From Arthrobacter sp. 31Y (lineage in GTDB: Bacteria > Actinomycetota > Actinomycetes > Actinomycetales > Micrococcaceae), in assembly GCF_000526335.1 (NCBI RefSeq), contig NZ_JAFW01000001.1, positions 4,216,001 through 4,280,000 on the forward strand: a DNA stretch of 64,000 nt, read 5' to 3'. Each line of letters opens with the position of its first letter. The first letter of the stretch is position 1. The notes under the pieces were generated by a model. It had not been told where the DNA came from. It made no database searches and worked only from the letters and a program-made list of their open reading frames with translations. Made by a program: the position numbers and the translations under genes. This document shows, in pieces, positions 49,581 through 57,865 of this stretch.

Positions 49581-50370
49581 GGGCTGTGTCCTTTTCGGAG
49601 GAAGGCCCGTGCCCGGCCAATGCCGCTACGGTCTTTTGAATGAACTCGACGGACCCGGCAAAAATCTCCGGCGCATCATTATCCAGGGTGGCTACATGGC
49701 GGCTGTTGTGGAGATAGCTGACATCCACCGGTGCCTGAACCCGGGAACGGAGAAACTCCAGGCTCGCGTTCGAGATCACGTTGTCCACCGTTGACTTATA
49801 GACCCGCACGGGTGAGTTGATGCGGGGCAAGATCGCTGCCGTATCTTTGTACATCTTCTTCAACTGGTGAGCGGCCGCGACGGGTGTGCGGGCGTAAGCG
49901 CCTTCGTCCTGGTCCGGTTTGAGGATGTCATTGGCAATCGAAGGGGTGGTTTTCACTACGTACTTGAGCGCAGCGACGATCACGGCCCGGGGATCGTCAA
50001 GAACCAGCCCCGGGTTCACCACCACTGTTCCCGCTACAGGACGGGTGGCTGCGATCCGCAACGCCAAGGTTCCACCCATGGACAAACCCGCAGAGAAAAC
50101 GTAGTCGCACTCGGAAGCCAGCTCGAGATAAGCTTCGTCCACGGCACGGTGCCACTCGCGCCATGAGCGGTTGGCCATGTCCTGCCACGACGTCCCGTGC
50201 CCAGGCAGCAGAGGCAGCCTGACGGCATAGCCAGCCGCGGCAAGGTGTTGGGCCCACGGCCTGACGCTGTGGGGGCTCCCAGTGAACCCGTGGGACAGGA
50301 CTACGCCAACGCGCGGCCCAACCCCATTCCAGCTGCTGTGGAACGGCGAGAAATCCGGGAGCATTTTCAT
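49567..50370 (-). CDS. Alpha/beta hydrolase, esterase/monoacylglycerol lipase type
   Basis: 267 aa. Oxyanion HGFTG (28-32), nucleophile elbow GLSMGG with S97, probable acid D196 (STVDNV) and H225. Close to Est30/monoacylglycerol lipase-like carboxylesterases, which cleave short or monoacyl glycerol esters in the cytosol. No signal peptide. ATG overlaps the stop of the next upstream hydrolase (ATGA). It is a clear paralog of that gene, so the pair arose by tandem duplication. Confidence 0.9.
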   Translation of the reverse strand: MKMLPDFSPFHSSWNGVGPRVGVVLSHGFTGSPHSVRPWAQHLAAAGYAVRLPLLPGHGTSWQDMANRSWREWHRAVDEAYLELASECDYVFSAGLSMGGTLALRIAATRPVAGTVVVNPGLVLDDPRAVIVAALKYVVKTTPSIANDILKPDQDEGAYARTPVAAAHQLKKMYKDTAAILPRINSPVRVYKSTVDNVISNASLEFLRSRVQAPVDVSYLHNSRHVATLDNDAPEIFAGSVEFIQKTVAALAGHGPSSEKDTAHEQA

Positions 50371-51164
50371 GATGACTCTGAGGCTACTCTGTCACCGGCG
50401 TGCTGACGGAAAAAGTGGGCCGATTCTTCGAAAATGGTGGGTGCATCAACATCCAAGGTGGCCACGTGCCCGCTGTGGGGAAGGGTGACTACTCTCAGGC
50501 GGGAGGATGAGATGTACTTGCTGATGGTGGCCACTGAACTGGGCGGGATGACACCATCCACCGAGGACTTGAACACCAGGGCGGGAGCCTCAACATGGGG
50601 TAAACCCCTTGTAGCCGCGCGGAAGAGCTTCTTCAGTTCATGCACCGACTGCAGTGGCGTCTTGGAATAGTCGCCGGTTTCGGCGGTGGCCGGGGCTGGT
50701 GAGTCCTCCTCTATGGGAGTGGTGGTCCGCATGACGTACTTGAGGGCGCCCACGTATTTCACCCTGCGGTCGTAGAAGCTGAGGCCCGGGTTGACCAGAA
50801 CCAGCCCGGGAACATCGTGCAGTGAGGCTACTCGAAGGGCAAGTGCACCTCCCATGGACAGCCCTGCCACAAAACAGCTCTCCGTCTTGTCGGCGAGGTC
50901 CAGGTAGCTCTGCTCGAAGGTCCGGTACCAGTCCTGCCACCGCGTGGTTGCGAGATCCTGCCAACTGGTGCCGTGGCCGGGGAGGAGAGGCACGGAAACA
51001 GCAAATCCCTGGGAAGCCAAGTACTCAGCCCAAGGGAGCATGCTGAGCGGGCTTCCTGTGAATCCATGGCATATCGCCACGCCTGTGGAGGCATTGGGTC
51101 CATGCCCCTCATGGTGGAATGCGAGCGGCGCAGCGGGTGAAGAGCGTTCCGTCATGTGTCCCAT
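50367..51164 (-). CDS. Alpha/beta hydrolase, paralog of the downstream gene
   Basis: 265 aa from ATG 51164 (CGGAGAAG upstream; ATG 51155 is an alternative). The frame stays open far back, but that part lies opposite the PlsC gene. HGFTGSP (33-39), GLSMGG with S103, D203 (SSVDGVIPP) and H233 (HSGHVATLD) form the catalytic set. It shares long blocks with its neighbour (LLPGHGTSWQD, NPGL, LKYV). Divergent from the plsC-type gene over about 100 bp. Lipid ester turnover is an inference from family and context. Confidence 0.9.
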   Translation of the reverse strand: MGHMTERSSPAAPLAFHHEGHGPNASTGVAICHGFTGSPLSMLPWAEYLASQGFAVSVPLLPGHGTSWQDLATTRWQDWYRTFEQSYLDLADKTESCFVAGLSMGGALALRVASLHDVPGLVLVNPGLSFYDRRVKYVGALKYVMRTTTPIEEDSPAPATAETGDYSKTPLQSVHELKKLFRAATRGLPHVEAPALVFKSSVDGVIPPSSVATISKYISSSRLRVVTLPHSGHVATLDVDAPTIFEESAHFFRQHAGDRVASESS

Positions 51165-51266
51165 CGTGTCACTTCTCCGGACATTTCTCACTGGAGTAGG
51201 GTTGCTGTTGAGTGCCGGCCGGGTTGCCCGGATGCATGCCAACCATTCGGCCGTGAGAGGACAAAA

Positions 51267-52058
51267 GTGTTCTATTGGGTCATGAAGAGGATCTTTCTTG
51301 GTCCCATCCTCAAGCTCTTGTTCCGTCCCTGGGTGAAGGGGCTGGACAACGTTCCCGAAAACGGCGCCGCCATCCTGGCGTCCAATCACTTGTCCTTCTC
51401 GGACTCCATCTTCCTGCCCCTGATGGTTCACCGGCCCGTGATCTTCCTGGCCAAGTCCGAGTACTTCACCGGGAAAGGGCTCAAAGGCCGCCTCACTGCA
51501 CTGTTCTTCCGGCTGAGCAACCAATTGCCCATGGACCGTTCGGGCGGTGCGGCATCGGAAATGTCGCTGCAGGCCGGCAAGGACGTTCTGAACTCCGGTG
51601 GCCTGCTGGGGATCTATCCGGAAGGCACGCGCAGTCCGGACGCCAGGCTCTACCGCGGGAAAGTTGGCGTGGCCAGGCTGGCACTCCAGACACGCGTCCC
51701 TGTGGTGCCTGTGGCCATGATCGGTACGGAGAAGGTGCAGCCCATCGGTAAACGGCTCCCCAACATCCGCCGGATCGGCCTCATTTTTGGGCAGCCCTTG
51801 GACTTTAGCCGTTACTACGGCATGGAGGATGACCGCTTGATCCAGAGGGCTGTGACCGATGAAATCATGTACGAGTTGATGCGGCTTTCCGGTCAGGAGT
51901 ACGTGGATGAGTACGCAGCCGTGGTCAAGGCCCAGCTGGCCGGCAAGGGCCCGGAACCGGTCCACAAGATTGAGGTTGCCGAAGAGGCCGCCGCAGACAT
52001 TGCTGAAGACAGGGACGACCCCCGGAGTGAGGGAACTGAATCAACGGGGAAACTGTGA
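51267..52058 (+). CDS. 1-acylglycerol-3-phosphate acyltransferase, second PlsC paralog
   Basis: 263 aa from GTG 51267, with GAGAGGA upstream. The acyltransferase motif is H41-x4-D46 (NHLSFSD), with EGTR at 119-122 followed by SPDARLYRGKVG. Membrane-associated phospholipid synthesis. Corresponds by neighbourhood to Rv2182c, next to aroG. The C-terminal 40 residues are acidic. It differs from the copy next to cmk and so may have another acyl preference or pathway. Confidence 0.9.
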   Translation: MFYWVMKRIFLGPILKLLFRPWVKGLDNVPENGAAILASNHLSFSDSIFLPLMVHRPVIFLAKSEYFTGKGLKGRLTALFFRLSNQLPMDRSGGAASEMSLQAGKDVLNSGGLLGIYPEGTRSPDARLYRGKVGVARLALQTRVPVVPVAMIGTEKVQPIGKRLPNIRRIGLIFGQPLDFSRYYGMEDDRLIQRAVTDEIMYELMRLSGQEYVDEYAAVVKAQLAGKGPEPVHKIEVAEEAAADIAEDRDDPRSEGTESTGKL

Positions 52059-52124
52059 CGCATGCGGCGGCATCGGTTACGGCTGCAGTCCCGCAACCTT
52101 GCCGCGGGCTACTACTCTTGAAGG

Positions 52125-53528
52125 GTGACTGAGCTAACCGCGAACACCGCACCCTCCGCAGCAGATCCTCTTGCCAGTACCGCCCAGAGCGGCGCGGCAA
52201 ATTACCCCGGGCTCGACGCCTGGCGGGACCTGCCGATTTCCCAGCAGCCCACGTGGTCCAACTCTGAAGTCTTCAAGGCTTCCGTTAAGGAACTCTCCGT
52301 GGTGCCGCCCCTGGTCTTCGCCGGTGAAGTGGACGTCCTGAGGGAGCGCCTCGCGGCTGCTGCCCAGGGCAAGGCTTTCCTCCTGCAGGGCGGCGACTGC
52401 GCTGAGACTTTTGAGGCCGCTACTGCGGACAGAATCAGTGCCAGGGTCAAGACAATCCTCCAGATGGCAGTGGTCCTCACATACGGCGCTGCCATGCCCG
52501 TCATCAAGATGGGGCGGATGGCCGGACAGTTCGCGAAGCCGCGTTCTTCCAATGACGAGACCCGAGATGGCGTGACGCTTCCGGCTTACCGCGGCGACAT
52601 CGTCAATGGTTACGACTTCACCCCCGAATCCCGCGCGCACGACGCCGGCCGGATGCTGAAGGCCTATCACACCTCTGCTTCCACGCTGAACCTCATCCGT
52701 GCGTTTACCCAGGGCGGCTTCGCCGATCTTCGCCTCGTTCACCAGTGGAACAAGGGGTTCACCGAGAACCCGGCACATGCACGCTACGAATCCTTAGCGC
52801 GGGACATCGACCGTGCCATCAGCTTCATGGACTCCTGCGGTGCTGACTTCGAAGCACTCAAGCGCGTTGAATTCTTCGCCAGCCACGAAGCCCTGCTGCT
52901 CGACTACGAACGCGCACTGACCCGCATCGATTCGCGGACCGGACTGCCGTACGACACCTCCGCGCACTTCCTGTGGATCGGCGAGCGGACCCGCGAACTG
53001 GACCACGCCCACGTGGACTTCCTGTCCCGTGTACGTAACCCCATCGGCGTCAAGCTTGGCCCCACCACCAGCGGTGATGACGCCCTGCGCCTCATTGACA
53101 AACTGGACCCCAACCGCGAACCGGGCCGCCTCACGTTCATCACGCGCATGGGTGCAGGCAACATCCGCGAGAAGCTGCCTGCCGTCGTCGAACGCGTCAC
53201 TGCATCCGGCGCGCAGGTGCTGTGGGTGACTGACCCGATGCACGGCAACACCGTGACCTCGCCGAACGGTTACAAGACTCGCAACTTCGATGACGTCATT
53301 GATGAGGTGCGTGGCTTCTTCGAGGTCCACCAGTCTTTGGGCACAGTACCTGGCGGACTCCACGTGGAAATGACCGGCGATGACGTTGCTGAGTGCCTGG
53401 GTGGTGCTGATCCCATCGACCAGGACGCCTTCCTGGATCGCTATGAGTCGGTGTGCGATCCCCGCCTCAACCACATGCAGTCCCTTGAGATGGCATTCCT
53501 CGTGGCCGGAGCCCTCTCCAAGAAGTAG
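52125..53528 (+). CDS. aroG: 3-deoxy-D-arabino-heptulosonate 7-phosphate synthase, class II
   Basis: 467 aa. First step of the shikimate pathway, from PEP and erythrose 4-phosphate. Plant-type class II enzyme: FLLQGGDCAETFEA, VIKMGRMAGQFAKPRS, YRGDIVNGYDF, VKLGPTTSGDDALRLID, ITRMGAGNIREKLP, WVTDPMHGN and HVEMTGDDVAECLGG are all family blocks. GTG start has AAGGG directly abutting it and a TACTAC -10-like box ending 9 nt upstream (52110-52115), so the mRNA may be leaderless. In relatives it forms a complex with chorismate mutase. Confidence 0.95.
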   Translation: MTELTANTAPSAADPLASTAQSGAANYPGLDAWRDLPISQQPTWSNSEVFKASVKELSVVPPLVFAGEVDVLRERLAAAAQGKAFLLQGGDCAETFEAATADRISARVKTILQMAVVLTYGAAMPVIKMGRMAGQFAKPRSSNDETRDGVTLPAYRGDIVNGYDFTPESRAHDAGRMLKAYHTSASTLNLIRAFTQGGFADLRLVHQWNKGFTENPAHARYESLARDIDRAISFMDSCGADFEALKRVEFFASHEALLLDYERALTRIDSRTGLPYDTSAHFLWIGERTRELDHAHVDFLSRVRNPIGVKLGPTTSGDDALRLIDKLDPNREPGRLTFITRMGAGNIREKLPAVVERVTASGAQVLWVTDPMHGNTVTSPNGYKTRNFDDVIDEVRGFFEVHQSLGTVPGGLHVEMTGDDVAECLGGADPIDQDAFLDRYESVCDPRLNHMQSLEMAFLVAGALSKK

Positions 53529-53532
53529 AGAT

Positions 53533-53577
53533 ACAACAAAGGCGCGGTCCGGATTCTTCGGGCCGCGCCTTTGTTGT
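53533..53577. terminator. Bidirectional terminator between aroG and pknL
   Basis: Arms ACAACAAAGGCGCGG..CCG and CGG..CCGCGCCTTTGTTGT, more than 15 bp with one G-T pair, between convergent genes. Confidence 0.92.
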
Positions 53578-53588
53578 GGCTGAAATTG

Positions 53589-55655
53589 TTAGACAACTGT
53601 CAGTGTCACCACTGAATCTTCCGGAACCTCGGCATTCACGGGACTCTGGTCGCGGACGGTGCCGAAGAACCCGCCCAGGACTTTGTTGACCTCAACTTTG
53701 AAACCCAGTTTCTTCAACTCCCTTTCAGCTTCGGCGGCCTGCTTGCCGATGAAACTGGGGACCTTCACCAACTTGGGTCCCTTGGACACCGTGAGCGTCA
53801 CAGCTTCGCCCCGGATAAGCGTGCCGTTGGCCGGCAGCTGGGAGACGACAGCGCCCTTGGGAACCGTCTTGTCATTGACCGTCTCCGGAGCGATCACGGC
53901 TTTTAGGCCGGCGTCCTGAAGAGCCTTCACTGCTGCATCCTGTGCCAGCCCACGCACGTCGGGCACGGGGATGGGCTGGGGCCCCTTGGAGACCACCAGC
54001 GACACCGGGGTGCCATGCCTGACTTCGGTGCCTTTGGCGGGGTCCTGCGAAATGACGACGCCGGCCGGAACCTTTTCGTCGAAAGCCTCCGTGACGTTGC
54101 CCAGAGCCATCTCGGCCGCGTTTAAGGCAATCTTGGCTTCGTCCAAAGTGCCACCGGCCAAACCGGACAAGGGGAAAAGCTGGGCGCCTTTGGAAACGAA
54201 AAGGGTGATGGGCTGGAACTTCCGGACTTCAGCGCCGGATTCGGGTTCGGTCCCAACGGCCAGCCCTGCAACGATGTCGTCGTCGAAAACGTCTTGCGGT
54301 TCAGAGTTGAATCCGGCAGTGCGGAGAAGCTGCTGGGCTTCGGCAACGGTTTTGTTCTTGACGTCGGGTACGGTCCCCGGAGATCCGGGTCCCATCCCGA
54401 AGAACCAACCAGCCGATGCCGCAAGCGTTGCAAGGATAACGATCACGATGGTCCAGATGATGCCACGGCGGCGGGGGTTCCCCTCGCGTAACGGGCGACT
54501 CGGCGTTGCTGCGGCCCGTGCGCGGTCTTTGTTCTCCTGCCGTTCGAGTCTCTTCAGTTCCCGCTTGCCGGGCTGGCGTGCGTCCTGATGGTTCCCGGGA
54601 GCTACGGCGGCGCTTTGCGGCCTGCGTGGAGCCCCCGCAGCCATGATGGTGGTGGGGTTGCTCTGCTGGGAGATCAATTCCGTGGGCGAGGCAGCGGTGG
54701 CCAGGGCTTCTGTGGGGTTGGCATCCGAACTGCCGGGTTCGGTGGTTGCCGCACCGGCTAAGGAAGAGCCTGCCGGCCGGGAGAATGCTTGCCTGTGGTC
54801 CAGTTCTTCGTCTGTCAGGGTGGTGCGTATGTGGCGGAGTTCCGTCAGCAGCGCAGCACCATCCACCGGCCTGTTCTCCGCGTCTGCCGCAGTGCACCAC
54901 TGCACCAGTTCATCTAGGTCCTCTGCCAGGCCTGGAGCAGCATCCGAGGGGCGTCCCACCACGGCATTGACGTGCTGGTAGGCAACCTGGATGGGGGAGT
55001 CTCCCGTGTACGGCTGTTTGCCCGCCAACATCTCATAGAGCATGATGCCGGCCGAGTAAATGTCGCTGCGGGCATCTGCGGGCTGGCCGAGGACAAGCTC
55101 GGGAGCCAAATAGGCCACTGTGCCTATCAGGGCGCCGGTGCTGGTATTGGCAGAGATGGCCCTGGCCAGGCCGAAGTCTCCCACTTTGATGCGGCCGTCG
55201 TCAGCTATGAGGACGTTCTCAGGCTTGACGTCGCGATGGATCAGGCCTGAGCGGTGCGCGGCAGCCAGGCCCTCGATCACGGGGTCGATCAGGGCCAAGG
55301 CAAGGCGGGGCGGCAACGGCCCCTGTTCGCTCAGGGTGTCACGAAGGGTGTGACCTTTGACGTACTCCATGACCAGGTAGGCAATATGGCCGTCCTCGCC
55401 TTGGTCGAGCACGCCTACGATGTGCGGGTGCGAGAGACTTGCGGCCGCTTTGGCTTCGCGGCTTAGACGCTCCAGGAATGTGGGGTCGTTGGCCAAATGC
55501 GGGTGCAGGACTTTGAGGGCCACGTCGCGCTCCAGGCGCTGGTCCGTGGCCAGGTAAACAGTGGACATTCCGCCTCTCGCCAGGCGGGAACGGACCGTGT
55601 ATCGGCCGTCCACAGTGGTTCCGATGAGGTGGTCCTGCGTTGGTTCTTGCACCAT
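53589..55655 (-). CDS. pknL: PknL-type serine/threonine protein kinase with PASTA repeats
   Basis: 688 aa. Kinase domain about 10-275: glycine loop LARGGMSTVY, K48, HRDVKPEN with D142, DFG at 160-162 and GTVAYLAPE. A juxtamembrane Ser/Thr/Pro-rich linker, one membrane helix (about 395-415, TIVIVILATLAASAGWFFG) and four extracellular PASTA repeats follow (for example VPDVKNKTVAEAQQLLRTAG, VPDVRGLAQDAAVKALQDAG). PASTA domains bind peptidoglycan fragments. Its neighbours aroG, the Rv2175c-like gene and idsA are those of mycobacterial pknL. GarA, 16 kb away, is a possible substrate by family knowledge. Confidence 0.92.
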   Translation of the reverse strand: MVQEPTQDHLIGTTVDGRYTVRSRLARGGMSTVYLATDQRLERDVALKVLHPHLANDPTFLERLSREAKAAASLSHPHIVGVLDQGEDGHIAYLVMEYVKGHTLRDTLSEQGPLPPRLALALIDPVIEGLAAAHRSGLIHRDVKPENVLIADDGRIKVGDFGLARAISANTSTGALIGTVAYLAPELVLGQPADARSDIYSAGIMLYEMLAGKQPYTGDSPIQVAYQHVNAVVGRPSDAAPGLAEDLDELVQWCTAADAENRPVDGAALLTELRHIRTTLTDEELDHRQAFSRPAGSSLAGAATTEPGSSDANPTEALATAASPTELISQQSNPTTIMAAGAPRRPQSAAVAPGNHQDARQPGKRELKRLERQENKDRARAAATPSRPLREGNPRRRGIIWTIVIVILATLAASAGWFFGMGPGSPGTVPDVKNKTVAEAQQLLRTAGFNSEPQDVFDDDIVAGLAVGTEPESGAEVRKFQPITLFVSKGAQLFPLSGLAGGTLDEAKIALNAAEMALGNVTEAFDEKVPAGVVISQDPAKGTEVRHGTPVSLVVSKGPQPIPVPDVRGLAQDAAVKALQDAGLKAVIAPETVNDKTVPKGAVVSQLPANGTLIRGEAVTLTVSKGPKLVKVPSFIGKQAAEAERELKKLGFKVEVNKVLGGFFGTVRDQSPVNAEVPEDSVVTLTVV

Positions 55656-55674
55656 ACGATCCTAAACGAGGCAG

Positions 55675-55713
55675 GGAAGGGGCCCGAATCCACGCGGGAT
55701 GCGGGCCCCTTCC
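55675..55713 (-). terminator. Terminator after the LysM/transglycosylase gene
   Basis: 12-bp arms GGAAGGGGCCCG (55675-55686) and CGGGCCCCTTCC (55702-55713), between that gene's stop and the pknL start on the same strand. Confidence 0.8.
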
Positions 55714-55730
55714 GAGGTGCAGCTGAAGGT

Positions 55731-57077
55731 CTAACCGAAGGTGCGCTGGCGTGCCTTGATCGATTCGACGTAGCGCTTGGTGTCGTCGTACATGCCGTAC
55801 TTGCTGACGGAATATTGACCTTGATAATAGCCGGCGATTGCCGTGTCCAGGTCCTTGCTGGTGGCAATGAGCGTCCGAATGATTGCCACCCCTGCCGTGG
55901 CATTGTCGTAAGGGTCCAAGAGGTTGAGCTTGCGGCCCACCAGATCCGAAGCCCATTGCCCGGATGAGGGGATGACCTGCATGGTGCCAATGGCATTGGC
56001 GGGGGAGACGGCGCGCTGGTCGAAGCCGGACTCCTGCTCGGCGAAGGCCAAAGCCAGGGACGGGCTCACTCCCATGCGCCGGGCGGTGTCAGCCACGATG
56101 CTCTTCATCTCGGCACGGCTGGGCACCGGTGAAGCGTTGAGCAGGGCCTTGTTCTCGTTGGCGGAGCTGACAACTGCCGGCGGGTAAGTGAAACCGAGGA
56201 ATGTGCTGGGAACCAACGGCTTGGTCTCGCCAACCGGCTGCAGGCCGGCGCCGGGGATGGTGAGCTTCTGACCCGGGTAGATGACCGTGGTGGCTGTGAC
56301 GTTGTTATTGGCGGCCATCAACGCAGCGAGCGAAACCCCGTGGCGGGAAGCAATGGAACTGAGGGTGTCGCCTGCCTTGATGGTGTAGGAACCCGTGCCA
56401 GCCAAAGGGGCAGGTGCTGGCGCCGGGGCGGCCGGCGCTGTGGGTGCTGATGGCGCGGATCCACCACTGACCTTGATTTTCTGGCCGGGATAGATGATGG
56501 AGCTTCCGTTCAGCCCGTTCCAGCTGAAGATGCTGGACAACGGTACGCCGTGCTTGGCTGCAATGGCGCCCAGGGTATCGCCGGGTACCACGGTGTAGAC
56601 AGTTGCGCTGCTGGGGGCGCTCGGTGCACTGGGGGCGGCGGGTGCTGGCTTCGCCGGTGCTGCCGGGGCTGTGCCCGTGAGCTTGATGGTCTGACCTGGG
56701 TAGATGAGGGTGGTGGCAGAAAGCTTGTTCAGCTGGAGAACTGCCGTTGTGTCCAGGTTGAAGCGGCGCGCGATGGCGCTGATGGTGTCCCCGCGGACGA
56801 TCGTGTAGCTGTCCGGTACGGACGGAGCCATGGGGCGCAGAGCGGTAGGAATGGTGGCTGCCACCGCATTGGCAGGAATGACAGAGCCCACGTTGACTGC
56901 TTGCGCCTTCATGGCCGCAGCGAGAGTGGCGGGAATCTTTCGCGGCTGCGGTGCCGGTGTTGCCATGGAGGGTTGGGCCAGGGCAAGCGAGGACAAAACC
57001 ACGGCGGGAAGCGCGGCCGTGGTTGCCGCGATAACCGGCATGCTCATGGTTCGTTTCGGCGAGCGGGGCGTCGTCAT
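55731..57077 (-). CDS. Secreted LysM-repeat lytic transglycosylase
   Basis: 448 aa from ATG 57077, with GAGGA 8 nt upstream (ATG 57092 is weaker). A signal peptide of about 39 residues ends near PSMA|TPAP. Three LysM domains bind peptidoglycan: YTIVRGDTISAIARRFNL, YTVVPGDTLGAIAAKHGV and YTIKAGDTLSSIASRHGV, joined by Pro/Ala linkers. The C-terminal SLT-like domain has the catalytic glutamate region ALAFAEQESGFDQRAVSP and NAIGTMQVIPSSG. A cell wall remodelling enzyme. Downstream of a divergent region rich in repeats and ahead of the kinase gene. Confidence 0.92.
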   Translation of the reverse strand: MTTPRSPKRTMSMPVIAATTAALPAVVLSSLALAQPSMATPAPQPRKIPATLAAAMKAQAVNVGSVIPANAVAATIPTALRPMAPSVPDSYTIVRGDTISAIARRFNLDTTAVLQLNKLSATTLIYPGQTIKLTGTAPAAPAKPAPAAPSAPSAPSSATVYTVVPGDTLGAIAAKHGVPLSSIFSWNGLNGSSIIYPGQKIKVSGGSAPSAPTAPAAPAPAPAPLAGTGSYTIKAGDTLSSIASRHGVSLAALMAANNNVTATTVIYPGQKLTIPGAGLQPVGETKPLVPSTFLGFTYPPAVVSSANENKALLNASPVPSRAEMKSIVADTARRMGVSPSLALAFAEQESGFDQRAVSPANAIGTMQVIPSSGQWASDLVGRKLNLLDPYDNATAGVAIIRTLIATSKDLDTAIAGYYQGQYSVSKYGMYDDTKRYVESIKARQRTFG

Positions 57078-57129
57078 GAAATGTGTCCTCATCTCAAACA
57101 GCGGGGGCGATTGTTAGCGCTGTTGTCAG

Positions 57130-57191
57130 TGTTACCAATGATGCTGATGTTATCAATGATGCAAATGTGATCAGTGTGAATCTCTCACACT
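57130..57191. promoter_or_regulatory. Direct repeats and palindrome in the LysM/Rv2175c-like divergent region
   Basis: TGTTA(C/T)CAATGATGC occurs at 57130-57144 and 57148-57162 with an 18-bp period. AGTGTGA-ATCTC-TCACACT (57173-57191) is a perfect 7-5-7 palindrome. On the - strand a TTGACA hexamer (about 57213-57218) lies upstream and probably marks the LysM gene promoter. The whole region is unusually A+T rich for this chromosome. Confidence 0.5.
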
Positions 57192-57335
57192 TAGTCGATC
57201 AACACAACAATTCCTGTCAAACCCAACAAATAGGCACAATTGATGCGGACAAAGAGACCATTGAAATGCGGCCCGGAGGAACCATCCCCGGACTTCGGCT
57301 AGGCGCGGGGCGGGGCGGCGTGGCAACCTTGTTCC

Positions 57336-57689
57336 GTGAGTAATGTAGAAAGCCTTGTTTCCGACTGGCTGCCGCTGCCGGATGTCGCTGAACTTTTGGA
57401 AGTTTCCATCACCAAAGTCCACGGACTTCTGGACGAGCGTGCGCTTGTCGCCATCAGGCAGGGAGAGCGGAACATCCGCTCTATCCCGGCCCTCTTTGTC
57501 CAGGACGGACATGTTGTAGACAGCTTGAAGGGAACCATTGCGGTTCTTGGCGACGCCGGCTACAACGACGAAGAATTGATTGTCTGGCTTTTCACCCCGG
57601 ACGAGTCACTGCGGGGGCGTCCCATTGACGCCCTGCGCGAGGGGCGCAAGACGGAGATCAGGCGTCGCGCCCAGTCTTTGGCTTGGTAA
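57336..57689 (+). CDS. Rv2175c-like DNA-binding regulator
   Basis: 117 aa. The winged-helix N-terminus WLPLPDVAELLEVSITKVHG carries the helix-turn-helix. The C-terminal segment FVQDGHVVDSLKGTIAVLGD continues into GYNDEELIVWLFTPDESLRG, as in Rv2175c of M. tuberculosis, a DNA-binding protein phosphorylated by PknL. Single gene with a GTG start, divergent from the LysM gene and close to the PknL-type kinase, which strengthens the match. Targets unknown; the repeats in its upstream region are candidates. Confidence 0.88.
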   Translation: MSNVESLVSDWLPLPDVAELLEVSITKVHGLLDERALVAIRQGERNIRSIPALFVQDGHVVDSLKGTIAVLGDAGYNDEELIVWLFTPDESLRGRPIDALREGRKTEIRRRAQSLAW

Positions 57690-57745
57690 CGTCCCTGGCT
57701 TGGCAACAACGCCTCCCCAGCAGGAGGCTTGGAATTTAGAACGCG

Positions 57746-57774
57746 GACGACGGCGGTGACTCACCGCCGTCGTC
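57746..57774. terminator. Bidirectional terminator between the Rv2175c-like gene and idsA
   Basis: GACGACGGCGGT (57746-57757) and ACCGCCGTCGTC (57763-57774), a perfect 12-bp stem with a 5-base loop. A further GTTCCAG/CTGGAAC inverted repeat lies at 57784-57814. Confidence 0.85.
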
Positions 57775-57865
57775 GTCGCAGGTGTTCCAGGGGCCGGAAC
57801 AATCTCTCTGGAACGCTACACAAGGGCTAAGGGCTGAAGACCGATGCAGTCCCGGTGCCCCAGGT

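Noticed and set aside
57093..57335. Cyclic di-AMP (ydaO) riboswitch upstream of the LysM transglycosylase gene
   Set aside because: Wall hydrolase genes often have one, but I could not find its conserved G-rich core on the - strand.
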